DNA from: Phoronis australis
Taxonomy: Eukaryota; Phoronida; Phoronidae
Reading direction: 5' to 3'
NCBI GenBank assembly: GCA_002633005.1
Contig: NMRA01000593.1
Span: 1-64,000 of the forward strand
Length of the DNA: 64,000 nucleotides
The position numbers and the translations under genes are program-made. A model generated the notes under the pieces. That model worked only from the letters and a program-made list of their open reading frames with translations, searched no databases and was not told the origin of the DNA. How positions within the stretch are numbered: position 1 is the first letter of the stretch; each line of letters starts with the position of its first letter. Shown piece by piece: positions 47,522 to 59,159 of the stretch.

Positions 47522-47692
47522 GTGGGCATTCTTCCAAGTTGCACCGTCCTTCTTCGGTCAGCGAGTCATTGCAGTAAAGACCACCATTAGACGGAGGTGG
47601 GTTATCACATGACCTGTTTCTTCGGTGTTCACCGCCTTCGCACGACCGAGAGCATTGTGTCCAGGCAGACCAGGGGCTTAATCCACCGTTCA
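47522..47692 (-). CDS. Gene A exon a12: thrombospondin type 1 repeat
   Basis: Phase 1-1 exon of 171 nt: GGLSPWSAWTQCSRSCEGG, RNRSC, PPPSNGG, CNDS and the end LEECP, donor C|GTAGGT. All six TSP1 cysteines and the W-x-x-W motif are present. An open frame runs past the donor, but that extension has no domain support. Confidence 0.9.
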
Positions 47693-47751
47693 CTGAAATT
47701 ACCAAATTTGGAATATAGTCTACAGCTTAACATCTGTGCTACAAATTGCCT

Positions 47752-47803
47752 CGGCGCTAATACTTGAGCCCATACTACGGTGCTAATACTTGAGCCCATA
47801 CTA
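47752..47803. repeat. 26-bp direct duplication
   Basis: CGG(C/T)GCTAATACTTGAGCCC and the following bases occur twice back to back, with one difference. Confidence 0.85.
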
Positions 47804-48219
47804 GAATAACCGAATGTAATAAAAAAAAATTTCGATAAAAATGGCTATCAACTCAAGGAATGTACATTGCGTGTTACACGGTCTTGTTGTGTGATCAATG
47901 TTTTCACGAGACGTGCCAGAAACCTTTAATTCGTAATCACAGCGTGGCGTTTGTTCAAAGAAATCGGTTGGCAGTAACAGCAAATTACATGTACGTGCTA
48001 ATGCATCGACATTTTTAAAGTTACAAGCGTTTGTCTTATGTACCACATGACTCAGTTAAGACATTGAAGAAAAAATTGCTATTCCGTCCGGCCATATTAG
48101 TATTCCGCCTGGCAGATTAATAAACCCACCGGGTGGAATACTAATCTTCCCGGGCGAATCAGTAATCTGCTTGAGCAGAATGCTGATCTGTCTGGGCGAA
48201 TTAGATTTTCTAGTATTAC

Positions 48220-48390
48220 CTGGACACGGGTGGTCGTTGCACTGCCTCTTCTCCAACTTCGACCCTTCACAACTCAGCCCACCGTATGCAGGTGGTGGAT
48301 TGTCACACATTCTTGTCCTGTTCTGTGTTCCTCCTCCGCAAGCACGGGAACACTCTGTCCAATTGGACCACGCACCCCACTGACCGTCAA
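48220..48390 (-). CDS. Gene A exon a11: thrombospondin type 1 repeat (copy 1 of a tandem duplication)
   Basis: Phase 1-1 exon of 171 nt with acceptor GATGTTTAG and donor G|GTAATA. It is a TSP1 module with WGAWSNW, CSRACGGG and the end CPG, identical in protein to exon 49637-49807. Because phases and length are symmetric, one or two copies both leave the frame open. Confidence 0.9.
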
Positions 48391-49636
48391 CTAAACATCA
48401 ACATAAAAGTATAGTCCTGGAACCATTTAACTTACGTCATTTTAACGACAGTGCTTCGTATAACTAGAGCAACTTGCCCAAGCGATTTGAAAATTCTACC
48501 CTGTCTTAAGTTAATTAAAATTAAAATACGTGAGTCTGTGTTTATAATATTTTTTTGGAAAATTCACAACGTAACGCTCACAAATACATCACGATGGGTT
48601 TACATAAGAATGTAAGCCAAATGAAGGCCAAAGTTCAAACAGTTCGCAAACCGGTCAAGACTGAAATTAAAGTGAAAACAGAAAATGCAAAACCAAAGCT
48701 ATCACGAGAAACAAGGACAAAACAGAGCGTCGATATGTACCCAAAATGTAGCCTACATTGCTAAAGATAGAAGATGTATATCTGTTCAAATATTTCCATG
48801 GTAAAATCAATATCTGTTGTGCATTCCTCATTAAGAACACTAAAGTCAAAATACATGAAGATCCAAATAAGAACTTGGTAGACATTAAAGGAGACGAAAT
48901 GACAATTTACAAGTCACTTGGAGGCGCCACAATTGCCAGAATCGCTCAACAATCAACACCAGCCGTACTCTCTTCGAACAGAAATGAACATGCAAAATGT
49001 CATGAAAATCCATCAACGATACAGAGGAAGACACACAATTCTGCAAGGACAAGCATATGAGTCAGGTATGTCTAAAATCAACACCAATCGTGAACGCTTA
49101 TGTCAAACTTCATGAACATCCTTTGACGCTTAGGTACTACAAAAAGCCACTACAGGGCACTATAGTAGTAGACTCTTTCAGAAAACCAGCGACACTCGTG
49201 TTCAGCTCAGCAGGATTGAATTAAAGAACTTGGTAGAAATTGAGGCAGATGCAAATGAATAGTACATTCGTGACTTCAGCCTAGGTCTAAAAATCTGCCG
49301 CCTGGTGATTAATGCTGTTATTACAAGCNCTGCCAGAAACCTTTAATTCGTAATCACAGCGTGGCGTTTGTTCAAAGAAATCGGTTGGCAGTAACAGCAA
49401 ATTACATGTACGTGCTAATGCATCGACATTTTTAAAGTTACAAGCGTTTGTCTTATGTACCACATGACTCAGTTAAGACATTGAAGAAAAAACTGCTATT
49501 CCTTCCGGCCATATTAGTATTCCGCCTGGCAGATTAATAAACCCACAGGGTGGAATACTAATCTTCCCGGGCGAATCAGTAATCTGCTTGAGCAGAATGC
49601 TGATCTGTCTGGGCGAATTAGATTTTCTAGTATTAC

Positions 49637-49807
49637 CTGGACACGGGTGGTCGTTGCACTGCCTCTTCTCCAACTTCGACCCTTCACAACTCAGGCCACC
49701 GTATGCAGGTGGTGGATTGTCACACATTCTTGTCCGGTTCTGTGTTCCTCCTCCGCAAGCACGGGAACACTCTGTCCAATTGGACCACGCACCCCACTGA
49801 CCGTCAA
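49637..49807 (-). CDS. Gene A exon a10: thrombospondin type 1 repeat (copy 2 of a tandem duplication)
   Basis: Phase 1-1 exon of 171 nt: GQWGAWSNWTECSRACGGG, RTRMC, PPPAYGG, ending DHPCPG. It encodes the same protein as exon 48220-48390; the one exon difference I found is synonymous. It lies inside a 1.4-kb duplicated block that begins directly after an N in the sequence, so whether both copies exist in the genome is uncertain. Confidence 0.7.
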
Positions 49808-50753
49808 CTAAACATCAACATAAAAGTATAGTCCTGGAACCATTTAACTTACGTCATGTTAACGACAGTGCTTAGTATAACTAGAGCAACTTGCCCAAGC
49901 CATTTGAAAATTCTACCCTGTCTTAAGTTAATTAAAATGCGTGAGTCTGTGTTTATAATACTTTTTTGGAAAATTCACAACGTAACGCCCACAAATACAT
50001 CACGAAGGGTTTATATAAGAATGTAAGGCAAATGAAGACCTAACTTTGAATTGACTAGTTCAAACAGTTCGCAAACCGGTAAAGACTGAAATTAAAGTGA
50101 AAACAGAAAATGCAAAACCAAAGCTATCACGAGAAACAAGGACAAAACAGAGCGTCAATATGTACCCACCATGTAGCCTACATTGCTAAAGATAGAAGAT
50201 GTATATCTGTTCAAATATTTCCATGGTAAAATCAATATCTGTTGTGCTTTCTTCATTAAGAACACTAAAGCCAAAATACATGAAGATCCAAATAAGAACT
50301 TGGTAGACATTAAAGGAGACGAAATGACAATTTACAAGTCACTTGGGGGCGCCACAATTGCCAGAATCGCTCAACAATCAACACCAGCCGTATTCTCTTC
50401 GAACACAAATGAACATGCAATATGTCATGAAAATCCATCAAAGATACAGAGGAAGACACACAATTCTGCAAGGACAAGCACATGAGTCAGGTATGTCTAA
50501 AATCAACACCAATCATGAACGCGTATGTCAAACTTCATGAACATCCTTTGACGCTTAGGTACTACAAAAAGCCACTACAGGGCACTATAGTAGTAGAATC
50601 TTTCAGAAAACCATCGACACTTGTGTTCAGCTCAGCAGGATTGAATTAAAGAACTTGATAGAAATTGAGGCAGATGCAAATGAATAGTACATTCGTGACT
50701 TCAGCCTAGGTCTAAAAATCTGCCGCCTGGTGATTAATGCTGTTATTACAAGC

Positions 50754-51972
50754 GCCGGATTCGTTGACATAGTTCTACTCCAGCTAGCGAGCCACATCAG
50801 TTGTATTATCATTGAAGTTTACACATGCCTTGAGGGATAACTGGAGGTAAGCTACGAAAATACCCGAGCTTCCCTGTACATTAATCCAGGAACGATTTCT
50901 TAATGCTGGCCATGTTGTCCTCGAAAAGGTTTTGATATCACCTCAGCGATAACTATCTTGAATATTCTACCTAAACATCATAGTCAATCACAAGTCTCAG
51001 AAAAGAAATCACAACACACCTCAATGACTCATCACACATACAGCAACCAATTTTTATCCAAAAGATTCTACGTCAAGGAGGAACTAATATCAACGTTTAC
51101 TGTTTATTCAAACACTGACTATCTGGCCGACGGCTAAGGTACACCAAACCATCTATGTTAGCAACTACTTCCAGACGCACTTAGAATATAAAATCTGGTT
51201 ACAAACTAGTTCACCAGAAGTAGAATATAGCATACAATGGTCAATTATGACATATGCATCATTGTCTTTCTAAACATTTTGGGAATGTCAGATTTCACTA
51301 GAAAGAGTTATGTACTTATGCCAGTCTTCATACTCCGAAAACTTCGGGAATCTGTGACAATGTTCGAGTATTCTTTGCAAACCAGACTGGAAGACCATCA
51401 AAAAATCGCTGAGAAGAAAAAATGACCGGGAAAGTACACCGACGAACCTAGGGGAGGGGCCAAAGGATGCGACAAAAATAAATACCATCTGCATGCAGTT
51501 TTTATGGGCTATGCAGACATTTTTGAATGAATGCCGCCACCTTCACCTCGTTACATCCCGGATACGCCAGAGCTCTAGCAGGCGCTCTTGAAGAAATGTC
51601 AGCTGAATAAACTCGCTCTATAAAAATAAGGAACATCCAAGCCCACTTGAACTCGGTGTATGGATGTTCCACTGTAGGACTATTCTCACAAAGTCAATGA
51701 GAGTGCCACGAGCATCTTTTAATCGATAAGGTACAGTACATTGGAAGGCAAGGTTACATGTCTCATTATATATTAACTTTAACGAAGCATAATTCACATA
51801 AAGGTTTCAGTGTAGTACAATTATCTGATGAGTTCACAACTACACTAATCGCGATTTGCGTCGCTGTAAGTGTGTGATAAAACCCTTCCCGTTTCGCAAC
51901 TTGATGGACAGTCTAGACGAAGCGTTTAAAAACTCATAAGCACATGTCCACAAAATTCCATCATCCTTATAC
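50754..51972. other. Intron between a9 and a10, past the duplication
   Basis: 1.2 kb of AT-rich sequence in which I see nothing. Confidence 0.6.
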
Positions 51973-52143
51973 CTGTACATCCTTGTTGGTTGCACCACTC
52001 TTTGTCATATTCTACTCCGTTACACTTCCGTCCACCGTACATTGGGGAAGGGTTAGTGCACGTGCGGGTTCGCCGCCGTTCTCCTGTCCCGCAAGACGCC
52101 GTGCATTCACTGAAGCTGCTCCAGGAACTCCAACCTCCGTGAA
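51973..52143 (-). CDS. Gene A exon a9: thrombospondin type 1 repeat
   Basis: Phase 1-1 exon of 171 nt. It has the W-x-x-W signature GGWSSWSSFSECTASCGTG, then RRRTRTC, the loop NPSPMYGG and the end WCNQQGC. The WSSW motif is the usual C-mannosylation and glycosaminoglycan-binding site, and CTASCGTG the usual O-fucosylation site, of TSP1 modules. Confidence 0.92.
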
Positions 52144-53062
52144 CTATGGTAATAGATAAACAATTAGTCATTGGAGTCCTGACCCCACGATACATGCGTA
52201 AGTGGTGGTCTGCAATTGCCACCGATTTTTAGTACTTTAATCAATACTTCTCCACAGGTGGATCCTAGTCGGGTTAAGGGCGTCCAAATCCCCCTCTTTG
52301 CCTTCCTTAGTTTTAGTAATATCAAATCTAGAATTTTCTATTTGTTTACTTGAACCCCCCTTTTTATAAAATCCTTGACTTGACCCCCCTTTTAAAAGAC
52401 CCCGGATCTGCCTCGTACTCAAAACAAGATAATCAAGTAATGCCTTTATGGACCACTCTTAGCCAAAACATATCGATGAAACCCTCAAACACTTTGATAT
52501 CCCGATTTTCCTCAACAACTCTTAACTGTTTCCAAGTTGACGGGCAGTTGCCAGATAAACAAAAAGCGAGCAAATTACAATAATTATAGGGTTATTATTT
52601 ACTGTTCTAAAAAATCTAATTAATATTGGCGTTATCTACGAAAGCAAGGCTCAGCACAGCAATTTACCTCGTGTGCAGGCGATCTTCCGTTTGTACCTGA
52701 CTCAATGCTAGTAACTTTTGGTTTCGTTCGAGAGTTCACTAAAATGTTTCAAAAGCTCCGGAAAAGAACGAGTTGAAATGTAAAATAGAACAGTTTTGTA
52801 AAGCGTAACGCGTGATGTGTGGTCGTGATCATGTCTGAGCCTCGACTCAGGTATTTTGAGGTCTCGTCCGCGCTGACTCTGTAACAAAACTTGTGAAAGT
52901 TTGTCACAATATCAGTGACGTATTTCAATGTACACGAACATGGTATAACGTTTATCGCGCATGTCGAGTTACGCACCTGATGTTGTTTTAAGACAATTTA
53001 CACTTGAAGAACATAAAACTGCTTGTCGTCGCAGTTTTGCCAAAGAAGTTGATTCCACTAAC
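52144..53062. other. Intron between a8 and a9
   Basis: 0.9 kb, no recognised feature. Confidence 0.6.
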
Positions 53063-53194
53063 CTCGCTGATACTGACATCGGCCCCCAGCGAATTCTTCA
53101 AGGCAGGTGCAGTTGTAGTCTTCGCCATTCGCGATACACGTTCCATTGTTTCTACACTCGTGGAAGTTACAGTCAAAAAGACTGCAGTTGGTAC
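53063..53194 (-). CDS. Gene A exon a8: end of EGF 1 plus complete EGF 2
   Basis: Phase 1-1 exon of 132 nt (acceptor CTTACACAG, donor G|GTTAGT). GTNC closes the preceding EGF; FDCNFHEC, NNGTC, YNCTC and GGRC form a second six-cysteine EGF. It pairs with a7 as a 96+132-nt exon unit that is duplicated at 46929-47024 plus 46233-46364. Confidence 0.87.
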
Positions 53195-53333
53195 CTGTGT
53201 AAGAAGCACGTGCTTTACAATGACCAGTTGCAAACCGCTAACATCTTATTTTCCAGAGATTTGGTGTTATTCAATTTATTGAAAACAAACATATGTGGAC
53301 ACAGTTCAACAAAAAAACATTGTATGATCATAC

Positions 53334-53429
53334 CTGTAAAACCTGGTGTACATTCGCAGTAATACGAGCTCTTCCCATCAATGCAAATCCCATTATTCTG
53401 ACAGGGGAGTGATTCGCAGTCGTCAATTT
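53334..53429 (-). CDS. Gene A exon a7: EGF-like domain, first five cysteines
   Basis: Phase 1-1 exon of 96 nt: [19 protein letters not shown] and PGFTG. It lacks the sixth Cys, which is supplied by the next exon (GTNC). The D-x-C-x-N-G-x-C pattern and the Tyr/Gly spacing are those of EGF; calcium binding is possible. It has no Met and is short, so it appears only when reading for splice sites. The same 96-nt exon type recurs at 46929-47024. Confidence 0.87.
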
Positions 53430-53842
53430 CTGAAAGAAATGCAGTTGATTAGCTTACAACTTTCTTTCACGGGATTTTATTTCAATGAACTCATATTCAG
53501 CACAATACAAAATTAACCTGTCGCCATGACGTGGGCTAATTATGTTAACAAGAAAAATACTGGTTATGCACTATTAGTGTGGTAAAATTCTAATTACAGA
53601 ATGGCTTAGCCACCTTACTAAGTTTCCTGCTAATTCCCCTTGATTCTTGGTCACGAGTTGAGACAACTTTCATTATGGATTCGCCCTCATCCCAGCCGTC
53701 ATGCCGAGGAATTTCGGGTAATTTTGTCAGACTACGTTTGGCATCTACTCATGGCTCCCGGCCTTTTCACAGAAGGCATTTCAAGATAATCAAAGGTAGA
53801 TCAAACCGCAAATGATGATTATAGAGACTACATTTTGCGTAC

Positions 53843-54016
53843 CTTTACAGTCAGTGACATTTTTTGATCCAAGGAAATGAGAACGGGTACCGTATGGACA
53901 CGTTTTGCATTGTGATTGGCCAACTTCGTCTTGATATTCACCGATACCACACTCAGTACAAGTCTTCTCAGAGGAGCTCCTAACGCGGTCCACAAAAAAT
54001 CCCGCAGGACAAGTAC
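53843..54016 (-). CDS. Gene A exon a6: GCC2_GCC3 (ephrin-receptor-like) module
   Basis: Phase 1-1 exon of 174 nt. It encodes CPAGFF, TCTECGIGEYQ, GQSQCKTCPYGT and a final NVTDCK, the regular cysteine spacing of GCC2_GCC3 modules. The order CCP-UD-GCC2 also occurs in SVEP1. Two further copies lie near the membrane end of this gene (40972-41142 and 39685-39858). Confidence 0.9.
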
Positions 54017-54251
54017 CTTGAAAATGATGCAGTGACATTCAAATATGGAAGATTAAATAAACTTTATGTATGGAGACATAGATACAAAGTGTGAACACGC
54101 TTTTAATTAGAAATTTGTGTAAAAATCCATTATTTTCTTACTGAGGGAGGCAAAGGTCTTGACGACATGTGTGTATTTCATTTTTTTCCAAAGAACGAGT
54201 ACGATAGTGATATTTACGTTGCATAGTGTGCACAACTCATAAAATACATAC

Positions 54252-54558
54252 CGCAAGTTGTTGTTGACGGATTCGTAAAATAACCATCGTCACACTGCAG
54301 TTCAACGGATCCCGTCTCAATAACGCTTTGTTGTAGAGTGAGATTAAATTTTGTAGACAGAGGAAACGCAGTTTCATTTTTGACATCTTCTTGGACCTTG
54401 AGCAACACGTCACTTAACTTATCGTCTGCTGCATTGTAAACTTCGTCTGTATAATTTTCGTCTTTTGGAATGCTCACGGATAACGTGAAACCAATGGTTA
54501 ACTTGTTTACAGCTGAAGGATCATCTGTTACCGCCATTCTTTTCACTCGATCGAAAGT
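54252..54558 (-). CDS. Gene A exon a5: second half of unnamed domain UD1
   Basis: Exon of 307 nt, phase 0 in (acceptor TTTCACAG) and phase 1 out (donor G|GTATGT). It starts TFDRVKRMAV and runs through a beta-like stretch (KLTIGFTLSVSIP), an acidic helix-like stretch (EVYNAADDKLSDVLLKVQED) and ends with VELQCDDGYF and TTTC. There are three N-glycosylation sequons (NYT, NET, NLT). The length and the LSDVL..GS..C pattern align with UD2 exon 42783-42953. The two-exon domain is roughly 175 residues. Confidence 0.84.
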
Positions 54559-55063
54559 CTGTGAAAGAAAAGAGGACTGGTCCGACTGAAAGTCATCATA
54601 GTTATCAAACCAAATAGGACACTTGCAAGTTCAGCAACTGAGCCTAGCAAGTGGGACAAAATCTCCATTCTGTCCCATAACGCCGCATTATTTCTGTATC
54701 CCTCGACGTGGAAAACCAGTATGAGTGTTTATAAACCTCAAGTGGATTCCTGCTGTGCAAGAACAGGTTAGCACAACTACGCCAAAGGACAAAACCCAAA
54801 CCTTATCAGACCAAAAAACGCCGTTGGTTTTCGTCTCTGGATTTTTGATAAATGAACAAAAATGATGCGGATTGCTTACACAAAGATAGGCAAATCATCT
54901 CAAAATGCATTGGTGTAAAAACCAGAAACAACGTTTTTCCAAATCCAACAGCAACGCATGAAATTGGAAAGCTTGCTCGAAGCGAGATTAGACACGTATT
55001 TTCTTGTCCCGTTTCGAGGCCAGTTGGGTGGTCACGGCAATATCGCTGGAATGAATTGCATAC

Positions 55064-55284
55064 CTGAGCACCACGTCTTCTGCGCAGTGTTCTACCACAC
55101 GAGACGTCCACGTTCTTGATAGAGCAGTCATTTCGAGGGTCGGTGCATATGCCTCTTAACGTTGATAGAACGTGTTGAATGAAGTTCGCTTTAATTTCCT
55201 GCATGGTGGAGGTTTCTGAACAAGAGCCATTTGTGCCGTAATAAAGTTTAGCCGGTAGTTGTAGACGGCTAGGTCGCTTCTTTT
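55064..55284 (-). CDS. Gene A exon a4: first half of unnamed domain UD1 with polybasic site
   Basis: Exon of 221 nt, phase 1 in and phase 0 out (donor CAG|GTATGC). It encodes LQLPAKLYYGTNGSC, a helix-like stretch with MQEIKANFIQHVL, then RNDCS and VSCGRTLRRRR just before the exon end. Gene B exon 287-501 matches almost residue for residue (LPVALYYSTNGSC, RNDCS, VSCGKTRRRKR). I know no named family for it, although SVEP1 carries an unnamed region in this position between CCP and GCC2. The run of four Arg fits a furin-type cleavage site. A longer open frame continues into the intron but has no support beyond the donor. Confidence 0.85.
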
Positions 55285-57535
55285 CTGTTGGAAAAAAGTA
55301 GTTATTCATTTGGCAATGTGTGGACGTCATCTATATCCTCAAATGAAACGCAACTGTTATGTGAGAACTACGACACCTGCAATGCCGTAGTAATATGTGG
55401 CAAAGGAGGGAGAGCCCACCCCCTTCCGCACATAAAGAGCACCCTTAGCACGAATGGGGTCCTCCAATACCCTTAAACCAAAAGAAGAAAGAACCTTGGG
55501 ACTCCGTTTGAGAACGAGACTATTAACTGATGAAAGGATATTTAATTCAAGCGGATACAAACTTGCGTTCCGTTCATAGGTCTCAAACTGTTCCTTGCTC
55601 AAAAGCGACTTATGGGTTTTCAAAAAATGACATTTCGTTATTCCTCGAGACTATCCTCGGCAAAGAAAATCTCACGCCGAGACAAGCCAACTTGTAGAAC
55701 CTGCTCTTAAGCAATATCGGGTATTAACGAACTGTCAGTTTTTTCGAAACCATGAAATCACTTCCGGTTTCACGAAAGTAGATGATCTAAATCAAAAGTT
55801 ACTTTTTGTCATGGAAGGCGGTTTTTTGAACTCAGAAACTGGGAAAATCCGAGAGGGGGAGCTAATGATAGAGGGTATGCCGTTATCAAAGCAGAAAAGG
55901 AGCGGAAGTCGATAGAAAAATTACGTATTTCAAAAAGGACCACAGCTGATTCCATCATCCTTTTCCAGATAGGTGTCCCTGAACGAACGGAATGTCTGCC
56001 TTTCTGATGATGATCAGCATAAGGCATTCTGCGTCTGTGCAGCTTGATCGTGAATATTAAATAATATTATTAGTGAATGATTTAACGTAACTAGACTTTT
56101 TTGATATCGTCAAGGGAAGTGACTCGACAAGTAACCAGGCGATGCCTGGATACACTGAGTACAGAATTGAGCTAATGCGTTCACATGTAAAACGACATTG
56201 GATGACATTGAACTATTGACGTAACTTCATTTTTAGTGCTGAGATTGTTCGCATAACCATATATCATAGACAACAGATTCGCAATTCCAACGTTCTTTTA
56301 CGAGTATTTTAGAAGAGGCTCTACTCTCCTAATCTAACAATTTCAGCTTCCAGTTAGTGTATCGTGACGGGAAATTCTCGCATCTATTTCGGTATCGAAA
56401 CGCTGTACAAAGTCTTACAATTATAGAACTATTGGTATCGTGAGTACTTTTGGCAAAGATACTACCCGACAACGCAACAGCCGACCATGCTTAGCAGACG
56501 ACGTACTTGCTGGAAGTAAAACTGGTTAATTTTGCCAAGTGTCGCTAGTAAATAGTGACGCCAGGGCTTCTGCGTAAGATAACAGTTTTCGTCCATTGAA
56601 AATATGCGGAGTTGGTGGTACATGTACTATAGCCTATGGTATGACGTATGACTTTGCATCCAACTTTTCATACAACTCTTAGACTGATGTTTAGACAGTT
56701 TTAACCTTTTGAGTACGGCTTCGGGTACGACTTTGGTTAAAAATGCGTGTCGAAACATCAGTCGATAAGTTGTTTACAAAGTGGTTTACAAAAAGTCAGA
56801 GTGAGAAGATAGGACTAAAGAGAGGGAATTTCACCAGTTTGTTGTATTCAATACCACAGACAACCCAGATCGCGCACAAAAACTAAATTTGTATCAAATG
56901 TGGGAAGCATTCGTTTTGTTTAAGAGTTTAATAATTTCATCCACGCTGATTGACTTCAATATGTGATAGCACTATCACTTAATGATTAATTTCGGATTTT
57001 ATGACTTAATGATCAAGTGACCTCAGTCATATACATGTAGCCAGTCATAAAACTTTCAAAATGGAGAACGGTAAATCATTTCTGCAATCTTGTAAAGTGA
57101 GAGTTTACATCACATTGTCAAGTATCATGTATTTCTGCTCCATGTTCTGCGGATAGGACTGGTTGAGAAAAGATAAAGCAGCAGCCATACATGTACAGCT
57201 GCGACGACGCTTGAATTCGATTGGCCTCGTACTGTACCTGTCCATAGTGCCATCAATACAATACTGTGTTAAAAAGGCTTTGTCTTACGCTTTCGCCTCT
57301 TGATAAACCATTCCAACATTTTCGTCTCATGGGTCTACGCCTAACTTGATCATAGAACATCGACATATGTCCACGACCCTACGTCATAGGTGATTATGTT
57401 TTAAAAAATTCCTATTCGTGTTGGCCTAATGATTACCATCTTATCGGAAAATGAATATCAATCGAATTGAAAATAGCGAATGGTCAGATGGCTTAGGGAC
57501 ATGTTCTTGAATAAAAACTCAAAAAGTATACTTGC
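55285..57535. other. Intron between a3 and a4 (GC-AG type)
   Basis: 2.25 kb beginning with GCAAGT and ending with AACAG on the minus strand. No coding features. Confidence 0.6.
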
Positions 57536-57721
57536 CAATGCAGTCCGGAACTACAGTTGAAGACCAAATGCCACTACTGCAGAAGAAATTTCCAGTAGTT
57601 GTAACAGATCTCGGAATATCAAACCCAGTTCGGCAATGCATCGAGCATTGACGGAATGTGCTAATGTCGATACACGAGATGGAGCCGTTTGCAGGAGGAT
57701 CTAAGTTGCCACAGGAAGCAG
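57536..57721 (-). CDS. Gene A exon a3: six-cysteine CCP/sushi domain
   Basis: Exon of 186 nt with six Cys: CGNLDPPANGS, SC, QC, HC, FC and the end VVPDC. It is the counterpart of gene B exon 2067-2249, which has the same PANGS and IVPDC motifs and also precedes UD1. The donor is GCAAGT, not GT. Reading it as a GC-AG intron gives phase 1, which the next exon needs; a GT four bases further on would give phase 2 and break the frame. Confidence 0.87.
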
Positions 57722-58850
57722 CTACGAAAGATAAAGTAAAACATTTTTATTTTTATAAAATACAATTCGGAAAAGAGGCAATTTATGCCCAAATAGAAAA
57801 CTCCGACTGTACTCTTAAGCACATGACGCATCGCAATGACCAGGAAAAATAATGAATATAGAATGGCCATTACATGACATCTGGCGACGCTTCGAATTGT
57901 GTAGCACCGGAGACACTACATAAAGTAGTTTGTTCGGCCTCTCGGTTTCGTACATGAAAGCTAATACATAGAAATCTGTTGAAAGCAGTCTTGTTGGTAA
58001 ACGCTTTGAACTTTAAAAAGGTTTTAACAAGTCAATTAATGACAAATAGCCGCCCGACCCACAACAAATTGCAACAAAAGGTTTTACAGTGGTTTTATGC
58101 TTTACTGTGTATACTTATTAACAGGAAAAAGGTCTACCAAAATCTGACCACTGGGAATGCTTTAAAACTGTGTCATTTCCAAGATTGCCGCCACGACGTT
58201 TCAAAACCACTAAAACAGCTATAACTTATTCAATAATTGTGATAGAGACATAATTTTTGCTTCCATCTTATTGTTTTAATGGGTGAGAAACTCATTTGTG
58301 TGGTTAAAATTCAGATTTGACCAGTATTTGATATCAGTGAAATTCAAGATGTCGACTAAAGGTGAAGAACGAAAAATCATTGATTTATCCATTATTTTTA
58401 AAAAATCTCAACCTCTATAACAAAAGTATGATTACCATTAGATGTGACTGCTTTCTGATAAAATGATATTAAAACATTTAGATGTAACTGAATTCTGACT
58501 GAAGTATTTTAACATATGAGCAATGCATTTGTATTTAAGCTGTCAAATATTTAATCTAATAAATTGGCTTGACATAAACGTCACAAAAATGGTCTAGTGT
58601 ATATTTGCTTGCCACTGGTTTTTATTTAAAAAATTCGCAAAGGAAACTAAGAGCCCATGTCAATAGGCCAACATCAGTTTGAAGTGCCCCACAGAGGACA
58701 CTCTAACACAGGGTTCACAGCCTCGCTTTGACATATCACTTAAGGAGCAGACGACAAGACAGCAAACAGGACTCGGTTTGTAATTTTCACCAAAAAAAAA
58801 TTGAATTTCAACAAACACTCTTACTGTGACTCCCATATACATTTTTAAGA

Positions 58851-59159
58851 ATGAGAGCTTGTGATATTTATGAAGATATCTGTCCAATTTGCAAGGACAG
58901 GCTTGAAAATACATGTAAAAGTGACTTTGTGGAAGTTCGTCAGAAGGGCACTGACGGCATCAATGCAGCCAGTGTTCAGAGAGGCGACAAAATTGACGTG
59001 ACAGTTGGATGCAAGGTACACACAGACTGTCGTAAACGATACATTAGTCAACAACAGAAACAAGTGCCATCCCAACCATCCAAGAAGCGAAGCTCACGCG
59101 AATCGGACGTTCAGTTAGACCACCTCGCGCATTGTTATAGTAACTTCTATCTGTTCTAG
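58851..59159 (+). CDS. Zinc-finger-like ORF, probably repeat-associated
   Basis: A 102-codon frame within a gene A intron, antisense to it. It has ICPICKDRLENTC near the start, an NAASVQRGDKID stretch and VGCKVHTDCRKRY, followed by a basic Lys/Ser/Arg-rich tail. CxxC plus VHxxCRxxY recalls N-terminal domains of many repeat-linked invertebrate proteins as I remember them; no named family is certain. There are no splice or promoter clues. It may be a fragment of a longer transposon gene. Confidence 0.35.
   Translation: MRACDIYEDICPICKDRLENTCKSDFVEVRQKGTDGINAASVQRGDKIDVTVGCKVHTDCRKRYISQQQKQVPSQPSKKRSSRESDVQLDHLAHCYSNFYLF

Larger units (their letters stand above)
47914..50753. repeat. 1.4-kb near-identical tandem duplication with a TSP1 exon, joined at N
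   Basis: Copy 1 is 47914-49328 and copy 2 is 49331-50753. Both begin TGCCAGAAACCTTTAATTCG and end TGTTATTACAAGC. By eye they differ at a few percent of sites, with small indels (for example about 10 bases near 48524 missing in copy 2, and extra bases near 50038). The single N at 49329 lies exactly between the copies, which suggests a contig join. Confidence 0.85.

Noticed and set aside
48555-49060. Plus-strand frames inside the duplicated TSP1 block, repeated at 50183-50485
   Set aside because: They recur only because the whole 1.4-kb block is duplicated; no recognisable domain, and the first frame is broken in copy 2.
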